Shown: one piece after another, positions 7,771 to 15,282 of the stretch | Position numbering within the stretch: the stretch's first letter is position 1 | How the letters are laid out: every line of letters begins with the position of its first letter | Source of the DNA: JAOABC01 sp041287495 | GTDB lineage: Bacteria; Aquificota; Aquificia; Aquificales; Hydrogenothermaceae | Assembly (NCBI GenBank): GCA_041287495.1 | Contig: JBEULE010000010.1 | Span: 1-29,007 of the forward strand | Direction of reading: 5' to 3' | DNA: 29,007 nucleotides | Translations under genes and position numbers: made by a program | The notes under the pieces: model-generated | Told to the model about the DNA's origin: nothing | Databases searched by the model: none | Seen by the model: only the letters and a program-made list of their open reading frames with translations

Positions 7771-8142
7771 ATGGCTATCAAGACAAGGAGAGAAGGTAGA
7801 ATAATAAGACATAAGAGAATAAGAAAAAAAATTTTCGGAACTGCAGAAAGGCCAAGACTTGCGTTTTATAGAAGTTTAAATGCCATATATGCTCAAATTA
7901 TAAATGATGAAACTGGTGAAACATTAGTCTCTGCATCTACCATAGATAGAGACTATGTGGAAAAATTTGGAAAAAGAGGTGGAAAATCCATACAAGATGC
8001 AGTAAACCTTGGAAAACATCTTGCTGAGAAAGCAAAGGCAAAAGGTATAGAGAAAGTTGTTTTTGATAGAGGTGGTTTTCTTTACCATGGAAAAGTTAAA
8101 GCTTTTGCTGAATCAGCAAGAGAAAATGGATTAAACTTTTAA
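7771..8142 (+). CDS. rplR: 50S ribosomal protein L18
   Basis: A 123-residue L18, 5S rRNA-binding protein of the central protuberance. Recognisable segments are RIRKKIFGTAERPRLAFYRSLNAIYAQIINDETGETLVSAST and the C-terminal AKAKGIEKVVFDRGGFLYHGKVKAFAESARENGLNF. The basic N-terminus (KTRREGRIIRHKRIRKK) contacts 5S rRNA. Preceded by GAGAGGTGAAG. Confidence 0.97.
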   Translation: MAIKTRREGRIIRHKRIRKKIFGTAERPRLAFYRSLNAIYAQIINDETGETLVSASTIDRDYVEKFGKRGGKSIQDAVNLGKHLAEKAKAKGIEKVVFDRGGFLYHGKVKAFAESARENGLNF

Positions 8143-8154
8143 AGGAGAAAAGGT

Positions 8155-8739
8155 ATGGGAGTAAAAAAAATAGAAAAGTTAATAGAGCAAAGGATAAAAG
8201 AAAATCCAATTAATCCTGATAATCTTCCACTAGAAGAAAAAGTTGTTGAAATAAGAAGGACTACCCGTGTTATGGAAGGTGGAAGAAGGTTCTCTTTTAG
8301 TACCTTAGCTATAGTAGGAGATAGAAATGGCCATGTTGGTTATGGTCACGGTAAAGCAAGAGAAGTTCCACCTTCTATAGCAAAAGCTATAGCTGATGCT
8401 AAGAAGAGATTGATTAAAATCCCTATAATAGAAGGTACTATTCCCCATGATGTTATAGGAGAGTATGATTCTGCAGTTATTTTGCTTAAACCTGCCAGAA
8501 GAGGTACTGGTGTTGTCGCAGGTGGACCTATGAGACCAATACTAGAACTTGCTGGAATTACAGACGTTTTAGCAAAAATTATAGGTGTTACAACAAATCC
8601 AAACGCTATAGTTAGAGCTACTTTTGACGCTTTCTTAAAGTTAAAATCTCCGGAGGAAGTAGCTTCTATAAGAAATATAAAAGAAGAAGAAATTATAAGA
8701 AGATATAAGATATATGCTGGAGGTGTTCCGATAAGATGA
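8155..8739 (+). CDS. rpsE: 30S ribosomal protein S5
   Basis: A 194-residue S5, with the double-stranded RNA-binding-like N-domain (EKVVEIRRTTRVMEGGRRFSFSTLAIVGDRNGHVGYGHGKAREVPPSIAKAIADAKK) and the C-domain VILLKPARRGTGVVAGGPMRPILELAGITDVLAKIIGVTTNPNAIVRATFDAFLKLKSPEEVA. The first 25 or so residues form a charged extension compared with the E. coli protein of about 166 residues. S5 works with S4 in decoding accuracy. The stop overlaps the rpmD start. Confidence 0.97.
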   Translation: MGVKKIEKLIEQRIKENPINPDNLPLEEKVVEIRRTTRVMEGGRRFSFSTLAIVGDRNGHVGYGHGKAREVPPSIAKAIADAKKRLIKIPIIEGTIPHDVIGEYDSAVILLKPARRGTGVVAGGPMRPILELAGITDVLAKIIGVTTNPNAIVRATFDAFLKLKSPEEVASIRNIKEEEIIRRYKIYAGGVPIR

Positions 8740-8915
8740 AGATAAAAGTTAAGTTAATCAGAGGATTGGCAGGAAAAAGCAAAGATCAGATAGAAGCTCT
8801 AAAATCTTTAGGATTAAAGAAGAGATACCAAGAGAGAATCTTGGAAAAAAATCCTATGGTTTGTGGAAATCTTGAAAAAGTAAAACACTTAGTAAAAGTG
8901 GAGGAAGTTGAGTAA
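8736..8915 (+). CDS. rpmD: 50S ribosomal protein L30
   Basis: Found by reading the gap between rpsE and rplO. The ATG at 8736 overlaps the rpsE TGA (ATGA), and 59 codons follow to a TAA that shares its last base with the rplO ATG. The product starts MKIKVKLIRGLAGKSKDQIEALKSLGLKKR and ends KVKHLVKVEEVE, the ferredoxin-like L30 pattern (LIRGLAGK.. then one helix, then VKHLV). Length near 60 is standard. The overlaps on both sides suggest translational coupling rpsE-rpmD-rplO. Confidence 0.95.
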   Translation: MKIKVKLIRGLAGKSKDQIEALKSLGLKKRYQERILEKNPMVCGNLEKVKHLVKVEEVE

Positions 8916-9361
8916 TGAAATTACATGAGCTAAAGCCAAATAAAGGAGCTACTCATAGAAAAAAAAGAGTAGGTAGAGGTATAGGTTCCGGACATGGTAA
9001 AACTTCAACTAGAGGAGAAAAAGGTCAGAAATCTAGATCTGGTGATTCTAAGATGCCAGCAAGATTTGAAGGTGGACAAACTCCTTTTATTCAGAGAATA
9101 CCTAAGAGAGGATTCAAAAATCCAACTAAAAAAGAGTTTGAAATAGTTAATCTTAAAGTTTTAAATCAAAGATTTAATGATGGTGATGAAGTAAATCCTG
9201 AAAAATTGAAACAGTTAGGATTGGTTAAAAAAGGTGAATGTGTAAAAATCTTAGGGGATGGAGAAATAACTAAGAAATTAGTAATAAAAGCTCATAGCTT
9301 CTCAAATTCTGCAAAAGAAAAAATAGAGTCTGTTGGTGGAACTGCTGAATTAATACAGTAA
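8915..9361 (+). CDS. rplO: 50S ribosomal protein L15
   Basis: A 148-residue L15: MKLHELKPNKGATHRKKRVGRGIGSGHGKTSTRGEKGQKSRSG gives the glycine/basic N-terminal extension that threads into 23S rRNA, and FEGGQTPFIQRIPKRGFKN is diagnostic. The C-terminal globular part continues to SVGGTAELIQ. The GTGGAGG ribosome-binding site lies in the end of rpmD. Confidence 0.97.
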   Translation: MKLHELKPNKGATHRKKRVGRGIGSGHGKTSTRGEKGQKSRSGDSKMPARFEGGQTPFIQRIPKRGFKNPTKKEFEIVNLKVLNQRFNDGDEVNPEKLKQLGLVKKGECVKILGDGEITKKLVIKAHSFSNSAKEKIESVGGTAELIQ

Positions 9362-9376
9362 TAAAATGGAGTTAAG

Positions 9377-10669
9377 TTGACGGAAACATTATTAAAGATA
9401 TTCCAAATAAAAGAGTTACGCTCAAAGATAATATTCACAATTATAATGTTTGCTGTATATAGGCTCGGGACCCATATACCGGTTCCGGGTATAGATTCAT
9501 CTGCATTGATGAATTACTTTAATTCTTCTGGAGGAGTTTTATTCAATATCTATAACCTGTTTTCTGGAGGAGCTCTTGGTAGGTTTTCTATATTTGCTCT
9601 AGGTGTTATGCCTTACATATCTGCATCTATAATAATGCAGCTACTTACAGCAGTAATACCTACCTTGGAAAGGCTACAAAAAGAAGAAGGGGATTATGGT
9701 AGATGGAAGATATCTCAATATACAAGATATCTAACTATTTTGATAGCTTCTTTGCAATCTTTGGGATTATCTATCTGGTTAACAACACTTAGAACGGAAT
9801 CTGGAATGTCTCTCATATCTGTTAATCCTGTGACATTTGTAATCCTAACTACTGTAATTGTTACTACAGGAACAGTTTTCTTAATGTGGATAGGGGAGAA
9901 GATAACAGAGTTTGGTATCGGTAACGGTATATCTATGATTATACTTGCCGGAATTGTCGCTCAAGTTGTTCCAGCTATTATAAAAACATACCAACTTTTT
10001 AAAGTTGGTGAGATATCTGTATTAACTTTAGTGATAGCTGTATTGATAATTTTAGTGGTTATAGCTGGTATAGTTTACATTCAAGAGGCAGAGAGAAGAA
10101 TTCCTATACAGTATGCAAGGAGAAATGTATCTATATCTCAATCTTCCAGTTATTTACCTTTTAAACTTAACCCCTCTGGTGTTATACCTATAATATTTGC
10201 TGTTGCAATTCTCATGTTCCCTGCAACAATTGCCCAATTTTTTGCATCACATAGTAAGATAGCTCAGATTATTGTTGATAGTTTATCTCCCCAAAGCTAT
10301 ATATATTTTCTTCTCTATGTTGGATTGATTATATTTTTTGCATACTTCTATACTGCTATTCTTATAAATCCAGTTGATATTGCGGATAATTTAAGAAGAA
10401 GTGGAGCTTTTATTCCTGGAATAAGATCTGGAACACAAACAGTTGAATATATTAACTATATCTTAACTAGATTAGTATTTGCCGGAGCTATATTTTTATC
10501 TATTGTGGCAGTTCTACCGATGATACTTATAAAATGGTTAAATGTTCCATTTTATTTTGGAGGAACTTCTGCTTTAATAGTTGTGGTTGTTGCTCTTGAC
10601 ACTCTCCATCAGATAGAAGCATATCTTACAATGAAGAAATACGAAGGATTTTTAAGGAGAGGAAACTGA
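9377..10669 (+). CDS. secY: Preprotein translocase subunit SecY
   Basis: A 430-residue polytopic membrane protein, the central channel of the Sec translocon. Typical segments are FAVYRLGTHIPVPGID in the first membrane helix, FALGVMPYISASIIMQLLTAVIP, GIGNGISMIILAGIV, YIQEAERRIPIQYARR in a cytosolic loop, and the C-terminal tip loop NPVDIADNLRRSGAFIPGIRSGTQT, which binds ribosome and SecA. Ten membrane helices are expected. The start is TTG (9377): ATG at 9366 hits a stop after four codons, and GGAG at 9368 fits the TTG. The stop overlaps the adk start (TGATG). Confidence 0.96.
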   Translation: MTETLLKIFQIKELRSKIIFTIIMFAVYRLGTHIPVPGIDSSALMNYFNSSGGVLFNIYNLFSGGALGRFSIFALGVMPYISASIIMQLLTAVIPTLERLQKEEGDYGRWKISQYTRYLTILIASLQSLGLSIWLTTLRTESGMSLISVNPVTFVILTTVIVTTGTVFLMWIGEKITEFGIGNGISMIILAGIVAQVVPAIIKTYQLFKVGEISVLTLVIAVLIILVVIAGIVYIQEAERRIPIQYARRNVSISQSSSYLPFKLNPSGVIPIIFAVAILMFPATIAQFFASHSKIAQIIVDSLSPQSYIYFLLYVGLIIFFAYFYTAILINPVDIADNLRRSGAFIPGIRSGTQTVEYINYILTRLVFAGAIFLSIVAVLPMILIKWLNVPFYFGGTSALIVVVVALDTLHQIEAYLTMKKYEGFLRRGN

Positions 10670-11304
10670 TGTATAAAACTGTTATATTCTTAGGACCTCC
10701 TGGTGCAGGAAAAGGAACACAAGCTCAGTTATTACAGGAGAGGTTAGGTTTTATCCAGATATCTACAGGTGATCTCTTGAGAGAGGCAGTTAAAAATCAG
10801 ACACCTTTAGGTGTTAAAGCAAAATCCTATATGGATGAAGGGAAACTTGTTCCAGATGATCTTATAATAGACCTTATTAAAGAGAAATTATCTCAAATTG
10901 GAGATAGAAATGTTATTCTTGATGGATTTCCAAGGACAGTTACACAAGCTAAAGCTTTAAGCGATCTTCTTAGTAAGATTGGCAGAAAGATAGATGGAGT
11001 TATTCTGTTTGATATAAAAGAAGATGAAGTTGTGAAAAGACTCTCTGGAAGAAGAGTTTGTCCTTCATGTGGTGCTATTTATCACATCATCTATAACCCT
11101 CCAAAAGAGGATGAGATTTGTGACAGATGTGGAACAAAACTTATACAAAGGGAAGACGATAAAGAAGAAGTCATAAGGAAAAGATTTAAAGTTTATATAG
11201 ATCAAACAGCACCTTTGATAGATTACTACAAAGATTATCTTGTAAAGATAGATGCTACTGCTGATAAAGAAGAAGTTTACAATAAAATAATATCTGTGTT
11301 ATAA
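10669..11304 (+). CDS. adk: Adenylate kinase, zinc-lid type
   Basis: A 211-residue nucleotide kinase that interconverts ATP + AMP and 2 ADP in the cytosol. The P-loop GPPGAGKGT is at residues 9-17, the AMP-binding STGDLLRE follows, and LDGFPRT is the usual core motif. The LID carries four cysteines (131, 134, 151, 154: CPSC and CDRC), the structural zinc site of Gram-positive and many thermophile enzymes. The start overlaps the secY stop by one base. Its last codons hold a predicted promoter for map. Confidence 0.97.
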   Translation: MYKTVIFLGPPGAGKGTQAQLLQERLGFIQISTGDLLREAVKNQTPLGVKAKSYMDEGKLVPDDLIIDLIKEKLSQIGDRNVILDGFPRTVTQAKALSDLLSKIGRKIDGVILFDIKEDEVVKRLSGRRVCPSCGAIYHIIYNPPKEDEICDRCGTKLIQREDDKEEVIRKRFKVYIDQTAPLIDYYKDYLVKIDATADKEEVYNKIISVL

Positions 11305-11305
11305 T
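11276..11305 (+). promoter_or_regulatory. Candidate promoter for map inside the end of adk
   Basis: TTTACA at 11276-11281 is followed after 18 bases by TATAAT at 11300-11305. TG at 11297-11298 makes an extended -10 (TGtTATAAT). The predicted start, about 11312, is only about 8 bases before the map ATG at 11320. No Shine-Dalgarno is visible before map, so a nearly leaderless transcript is possible. Low-G+C sequence produces such matches by chance. Confidence 0.45.
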
Positions 11306-11319
11306 TTCTATTTACAAAA

Positions 11320-12072
11320 ATGATTGAGCTTAAAAGTAAAGAAGATATAGAAAAGTTGAGAGTAGCTAACAGAATAGTGGCTGAGATTTTGAATATTTTA
11401 AAAAGTGAAATAAAGCCCGGTGTTACATCTAAATATTTGGATGATATTGCAAGAGAGGAAGCTTACAAAAGGAAAGTTAGACCCTCGTTTTTGGGTCTTT
11501 ACGGTTTTCCGGCTTCTCTGTGTGTATCTATAAATGAAGAAGTTATACATGGTATTCCTTCTGAAAGTAAAGTTATAAAGGAAGGAGATATAGTTAGTAT
11601 AGATTTTGGAGTTGAATACGAAGGTTGGTATGGAGATGCTGCTATAACTGTTGCTGTAGGAGAGGTAAGTGATAGAAAGAAGAGGCTTATTGAAGGTGTG
11701 GAAAAAGCCCTTTATGCAGCGATTGAAGTTTGTAAACCAGGTAATAATTTGAGAGATGTAGCTAAGGTTATAGAGGATACTTTGAAACAGTATAGACTTA
11801 CCCCTGTATGTGATTATGGTGGACATGGAATAGGTAGAAAACCCCATGAGGAACCACATGTAACTAATTGTTTGATAAATGCTGAAAATGTTGAGATAAA
11901 GGAAGGTATGGTATTGTCGATAGAACCTATAGCTCACTTAGGAAGAGGAAAGATAAAGAAACTTAAAGATGGTTGGACTATAGTGACTGCTGATAAAGCT
12001 CATGCTGCTCACTTTGAGCATACTGTAGCAGTATGCGATGGAAAAGTTGAAATTTTATCGAAGGTAGATTAA
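11320..12072 (+). CDS. map: Methionine aminopeptidase, type I
   Basis: A 250-residue metalloenzyme that removes the initiator methionine from new proteins. The pita-bread fold residues are visible: substrate-site His77 in NEEVIHGIP, metal ligands Asp95 (SIDFG) and Asp106 (YGDAA), His169 (GGHGIGR), Glu202 (SIEP) and Glu233 (HFEHT). Length is typical of type I. Sixteen bases of A+T-rich sequence without a clear ribosome-binding site precede the ATG, unlike nearly all neighbours. The adk-map-infA-rpmJ order matches Firmicutes-type alpha operons. Confidence 0.96.
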   Translation: MIELKSKEDIEKLRVANRIVAEILNILKSEIKPGVTSKYLDDIAREEAYKRKVRPSFLGLYGFPASLCVSINEEVIHGIPSESKVIKEGDIVSIDFGVEYEGWYGDAAITVAVGEVSDRKKRLIEGVEKALYAAIEVCKPGNNLRDVAKVIEDTLKQYRLTPVCDYGGHGIGRKPHEEPHVTNCLINAENVEIKEGMVLSIEPIAHLGRGKIKKLKDGWTIVTADKAHAAHFEHTVAVCDGKVEILSKVD

Positions 12073-12074
12073 AG

Positions 12075-12311
12075 ATGGCGAAGAAAAAGCAACAGCAGGA
12101 AAAAGAAAAAGGTATTGTAATTGAAGGAACTATTTTAGAGGCATTACCTAATGCTATGTTTAAAGTTCAGCTTGATACCGGTCATGAAGTTTTAGCCCAT
12201 GTGTCTGGAAAAATGAGGATGCATTTTATAAAGATTTTACCTGGGGATAGAGTCAAAGTTGAGTTGTCACCGTACGATCTTACAAGAGGAAGAATTATAT
12301 TTAGAATTTAG
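12075..12311 (+). CDS. infA: Translation initiation factor IF-1
   Basis: A 78-residue OB-fold protein with the IF-1 signature GIVIEGTILEALPNAMFKVQLDTGHEVLAHVSGKMRMHFIKILPGDRVKVELSPYDLTRGRIIFR. IF-1 binds the 30S A site during initiation. The N-terminal MAKKKQQQEKEK is a lysine/glutamine-rich extension of a few residues before the usual start. It begins two bases after the map stop, so it is probably translated by coupling. Confidence 0.96.
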   Translation: MAKKKQQQEKEKGIVIEGTILEALPNAMFKVQLDTGHEVLAHVSGKMRMHFIKILPGDRVKVELSPYDLTRGRIIFRI

Positions 12312-12322
12312 GAGGATTAGAG

Positions 12323-12436
12323 ATGAAAGTTAGAGCATCAGTTAAACCAAGATGTGAGAAATGTAGAATTATCAAAAGAAAAGGTAGAATTATGGTTATA
12401 TGTGAGAATCCAAAACATAAGCAAAAACAAGGTTAA
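12323..12436 (+). CDS. rpmJ: 50S ribosomal protein L36
   Basis: Located by reading the gap between infA and rpsM. The ATG at 12323 follows TTTAGGAGG, and 37 codons run to TAA. The product starts MKVRASVKPRCEKCRIIKRKGR and ends CENPKHKQKQG. The Cys11-Cys14-Cys27-His32 set is the zinc ribbon of the C+ form of L36. Length of 37 residues is exactly standard. Confidence 0.95.
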   Translation: MKVRASVKPRCEKCRIIKRKGRIMVICENPKHKQKQG

Positions 12437-12450
12437 GGAGGCTATAAAAG

Positions 12451-12801
12451 ATGGCTCGTATTGCTGGAGTAGATTTACCTGATAAAAAAAGATTAGAAAT
12501 AGCCCTTACCTATATATATGGTATAGGGAAAACAAGGGCTAAAGAAATTTTAGAAAAAACAGGAATAAGTGGTTTAAAGAGGGTGGGTGAACTTACTCCT
12601 GATGAACTTAATACAATTAGGAAGTTTATAGAACAGAACTATAAAGTAGAAGGTGATTTAAGAAGAGAAGTTGCTGTTTCTATAAAGAAACTTATAGATA
12701 TTGGTTGTTATAGAGGAGTAAGACATAGATTGGGGCTTCCTGTAAGAGGACAGAGGACTAAAACAAATGCAAAAACAAGAAAAGGTAAAAAGAGAAAATA
12801 A
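12451..12801 (+). CDS. rpsM: 30S ribosomal protein S13
   Basis: A 116-residue S13 with MARIAGVDLPDKKRLEIALTYIYGIGKTRAKEIL at the start and GVRHRLGLPVRGQRTKTNAKTRKGKKRK at the basic C-terminus, which touches the P-site tRNA. The helix-hairpin-helix region (IYGIGKTRA) is intact. TAAGGAGG precedes the ATG. In E. coli the S4 translational repression site lies upstream of this gene; here the 14-base spacer to rpmJ is too short for such a structure. Confidence 0.97.
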   Translation: MARIAGVDLPDKKRLEIALTYIYGIGKTRAKEILEKTGISGLKRVGELTPDELNTIRKFIEQNYKVEGDLRREVAVSIKKLIDIGCYRGVRHRLGLPVRGQRTKTNAKTRKGKKRK

Positions 12802-12814
12802 AGAGGTGTAGAAG

Positions 12815-13207
12815 ATGGCAAAAAAAAGAAAAAGTTCTTCTAAAAAAGTAAAAAAGACAGTAACATCTGGAATAGTCCATATTCAGTCAACATTTAACAA
12901 CACAATAGTAACTATAACAGACAAAGAAGGAAATGTCTTGACGTGGGCTTCTGGAGGAACGGAAGGTTTTAAAGGAACAAGAAAAAGTACTCCTTATGCT
13001 GCACAACTTGCTGCTCAAAAAGCCGTTAAAAGAGCAATGGAGGAATATGGCTTAAAAGAGGTAGAAGTTTGGGTAAAAGGACCAGGGGCAGGTAGAGAAC
13101 CTGCAATAAGAACATTAGCGGCTGCTGGCTTAAATATTACTGCTATTAGGGACGTAACTCCGATACCTCATAACGGATGTCGTCCACCAAGTAAAAGGAG
13201 GGTATAG
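12815..13207 (+). CDS. rpsK: 30S ribosomal protein S11
   Basis: A 130-residue S11 with SGIVHIQSTFNNTIVTITDKEGNVLTWASGGTEGFKGTRKSTPYAAQLAAQKAV, VWVKGPGAGREPAIRTLAAAGLNITAIRDVTPIPHNGCRPPSKRRV. This is the classic S11 pattern; the protein forms the 30S platform with S6 and S18. AAGAGGTG supplies the ribosome-binding site. The N-terminus is lysine/serine rich. Confidence 0.98.
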   Translation: MAKKRKSSSKKVKKTVTSGIVHIQSTFNNTIVTITDKEGNVLTWASGGTEGFKGTRKSTPYAAQLAAQKAVKRAMEEYGLKEVEVWVKGPGAGREPAIRTLAAAGLNITAIRDVTPIPHNGCRPPSKRRV

Positions 13208-13210
13208 TTT

Positions 13211-13825
13211 ATGGGTAGATACTTAGGACCTTTAACAAAAGTAAGTAGAAGACTTGGTGTTTTTATCGGTGGGAATATTGATGCCTTTAATAAGAGAAAT
13301 TTCCCACCGGGACAACATGGAAGGATACAAGGTAGAAAGAAGTTGTCTGACTATGGCTTAAGACTGCAAGAAAAACAAAAATTAAAATATCTATACGGTG
13401 GTTTAAGAGAGGAGCAGTTTAAAGGATACTTCGAAGAAGCTTCAAAAACAGCTGGAAACACAGGAGTTGTATTATTACAACTATTGGAGAGAAGATTAGA
13501 TAATGTCGTTTATAGATTAGGATTTGCTAAAACAAGGAGACAAGCAAGACAGCTTGTTAGCCATGGACATTTTACTGTAAATGGTAAAAAAGTTAATATT
13601 CCTTCCTATAGGGTAGATAAAGGGGATATTATAGAAGTTAGAGAAAAGAGTAAAAACCTCTCTATTTTTAAGGAAAATCTTGAATCTAAAGATCCAAGGT
13701 CTATTCCAAAATGGTTAGAGCTCGACAAAGATAATATGAGAGGTAAGGTTGTTGAGATACCTGAGGAAATAGAGCTCGAAATACCTGTAAAAGTTCAGTA
13801 TGTTATTGAGTTCTACTCTATGTAG
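13211..13825 (+). CDS. rpsD: 30S ribosomal protein S4
   Basis: A 204-residue S4 with GRYLGPLTKVSRRLG, FPPGQHGR, and an S4 RNA-binding domain at about residues 90-150 (LLERRLDNVVYRLGFAKTRRQARQLVSHGHFTVNGKKVNIPSYRVDKGDIIEV). The N-terminal zinc cysteines of some S4 proteins are absent, so this is the C- form. S4 nucleates 30S assembly and is a translational autoregulator in several phyla. AAAAGGAGGG in the end of rpsK precedes the ATG. The highly structured gap that follows is a candidate S4 target. Confidence 0.97.
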   Translation: MGRYLGPLTKVSRRLGVFIGGNIDAFNKRNFPPGQHGRIQGRKKLSDYGLRLQEKQKLKYLYGGLREEQFKGYFEEASKTAGNTGVVLLQLLERRLDNVVYRLGFAKTRRQARQLVSHGHFTVNGKKVNIPSYRVDKGDIIEVREKSKNLSIFKENLESKDPRSIPKWLELDKDNMRGKVVEIPEEIELEIPVKVQYVIEFYSM

Positions 13826-13828
13826 TAT

Positions 13829-13901
13829 GTCCCAAAACCGCCTACTGGGAAAGGGACTAATAGGGCGGACAATAAATACCCCAGTACCGGTTATAACCGG
13901 T
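13829..13901 (+). promoter_or_regulatory. Structured RNA element between rpsD and rpoA (candidate ribosomal-protein leader/pseudoknot)
   Basis: The 89-base gap before rpoA is clearly richer in G+C than its surroundings and contains four complementary pairs that use no base twice: GTCCC 13829-13833 with GGGAC 13853-13857; CCGCCT 13838-13843 with GGGCGG 13863-13868 (one G-U); ACTGGG 13844-13849 with CCCAGT 13880-13885; and the perfect palindrome ACCGGT-TATA-ACCGGT at 13886-13901. The first three pairs cross each other, so a pseudoknot or alternative folds are implied. The last hairpin ends two bases before the AAGGAGG ribosome-binding site of rpoA. No U-tract follows, so it is not a simple terminator. 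S4 control is inferred only from position after rpsD and the pseudoknot topology known for the E. coli alpha leader. Confidence 0.6.
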
Positions 13902-13914
13902 TAAGGAGGTGTAG

Positions 13915-14889
13915 ATGCCTTTTATGGATTTTGTTATGCCTACAAAAATATATTGGGATGAAACGACAAAAACGGATACTTTTGGAAAATTATATGTGGA
14001 ACCTTTGGAGAGAGGTTATGGTATAACAGTAGGTAATGCTCTTCGGAGAGTTCTACTTTCTTCATTACCGGGTGGTGCAATAACTGCTGTTAAGATATAC
14101 GGAGCTTACCATGAATTTACAGCTATAGAAGGTGTTCAGGAAGATGTTACAGAGATAATTTTAAATCTTAAAGAGATAAGATTTAAGATAGATGAAAACA
14201 TAGAGAGAGATTTTGGTATATTAGAAGTTGAAGGTCCCGTAAAGATATATGCAAAAGATATTAAACTCCCTACTGGAATTGAAGTTATGAATCCAGATGT
14301 TTATATTGCAACTGTAACTGGAAATGTAAAGGTACAGATGGAATTTAGAATAGAGAGAGGTAGAGGTTACGTTACAGTTGAGGAGATGGAGGAACAAACA
14401 GAGATAGGATGGATAAATATAGATGCATCATTCTCTCCTGTTAAAAACTGCACTTTCTATGTAGAACCTACCAGGGTCGGTGGTAGAACTGACTATGATA
14501 AACTTATTCTTGAACTTACAACAGATGGAACTATCTCTCCAGATGAAGCACTTTCAAAAGCTTCTAACATCCTTATAGAACACTTTACTCTATTACAGAA
14601 ACCTGCAGTTAAAAAGACTCAGATTATCAAAAAAGCTGTTGTGACAAAACCTGAAGAGTTGAAGATAGAAGAAGATAAACTTTCCTTATCTATAGATGAG
14701 CTTGAGATTTCTTCAAGGGCAATAAATACTTTAAGAAAACTTGGTATAAATACTATCGGAGATCTTGTGAAGTTATCAGCAGAAGATTTAAAAGAAGCAA
14801 AGAGTATAGGAAGGAAAGCTTTAAAAGAAATAATAGATGCCCTTGCAGAGATGGGATTAGAACTTGCTCCATCAAAATCTGAAGGTTAA
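13915..14889 (+). CDS. rpoA: DNA-directed RNA polymerase subunit alpha
   Basis: A 324-residue alpha subunit. The N-terminal dimerisation domain shows LYVEPLERGYGITVGNALRRVLLSSLPGGAITAVKI, and the linker leads to a C-terminal domain with AINTLRKLGINTIGDLVKLSAEDLKEAKSIGRKALKEIIDALAEMGL, which binds UP-element DNA and activators. TTAAGGAGGTG precedes the ATG, immediately behind the structured element. The order rpsD-rpoA-rplQ is the normal end of the alpha operon. Confidence 0.98.
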   Translation: MPFMDFVMPTKIYWDETTKTDTFGKLYVEPLERGYGITVGNALRRVLLSSLPGGAITAVKIYGAYHEFTAIEGVQEDVTEIILNLKEIRFKIDENIERDFGILEVEGPVKIYAKDIKLPTGIEVMNPDVYIATVTGNVKVQMEFRIERGRGYVTVEEMEEQTEIGWINIDASFSPVKNCTFYVEPTRVGGRTDYDKLILELTTDGTISPDEALSKASNILIEHFTLLQKPAVKKTQIIKKAVVTKPEELKIEEDKLSLSIDELEISSRAINTLRKLGINTIGDLVKLSAEDLKEAKSIGRKALKEIIDALAEMGLELAPSKSEG

Positions 14890-14904
14890 GGAGGTATTTA
14901 AAAG

Positions 14905-15276
14905 ATGCGTCATAGAGTTAAAACAAAGAGTTTTCACAGACCAAAAGAGCAAAGGGAAGCTTTACTCATAAATCTTGCTAAGAGTTTAATAAATAATGGT
15001 AGAATTCAAACTACAGAGCCAAAAGCAAAAGCACTTAGATCCTTTGTGGAAAAGTTAGTTACACTTGCAAAGGAAGATAGTATTCATTCAAAGAGACTTC
15101 TTACTCAGAGGTTGAGAGGAGATTACAAGGTTGCTGCAAAGCTTTATAAAGAGATTGCTCCTCTGTTTAAGGATAGAAACGGTGGATATACCAGAATTTA
15201 TAAGTTAGAGAAAAGAAGAATAGGTGATGGTGGACAGCAAGCTATAATAGAGTTTGTGGAATATCCAGAAAAGTAG
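14905..15276 (+). CDS. rplQ: 50S ribosomal protein L17
   Basis: A 123-residue L17: MRHRVKTKSFHRPKEQREALLINLAKSLINNGRIQTTEPKAKALRSFVEKLVTLAKED, ending RNGGYTRIYKLEKRRIGDGGQQAIIEFVE. L17 sits at the base of the 50S near the tunnel exit. Last ribosomal gene of the cluster; TAAGGAGG precedes it. No terminator follows before the next gene begins seven bases later. Confidence 0.97.
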   Translation: MRHRVKTKSFHRPKEQREALLINLAKSLINNGRIQTTEPKAKALRSFVEKLVTLAKEDSIHSKRLLTQRLRGDYKVAAKLYKEIAPLFKDRNGGYTRIYKLEKRRIGDGGQQAIIEFVEYPEK

Positions 15277-15282
15277 GTGATT

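Noticed and set aside
9474..9494. Inverted repeat TATACC/GGTATA in secY
   Set aside because: It encodes the strongly conserved HIPVPGID segment, so protein constraint explains it.
11480..11500. AGACCC/GGGTCT stem with T-rich loop in map
   Set aside because: Only six pairs, with a T-rich loop rather than a T-run after the stem, inside well-conserved coding sequence. Probably chance.
11398..11937. 179-codon open frame antisense to map
   Set aside because: The product is a tyrosine/serine/phenylalanine-rich low-complexity string typical of the reverse strand of A+T-rich genes; map itself has all its catalytic residues.
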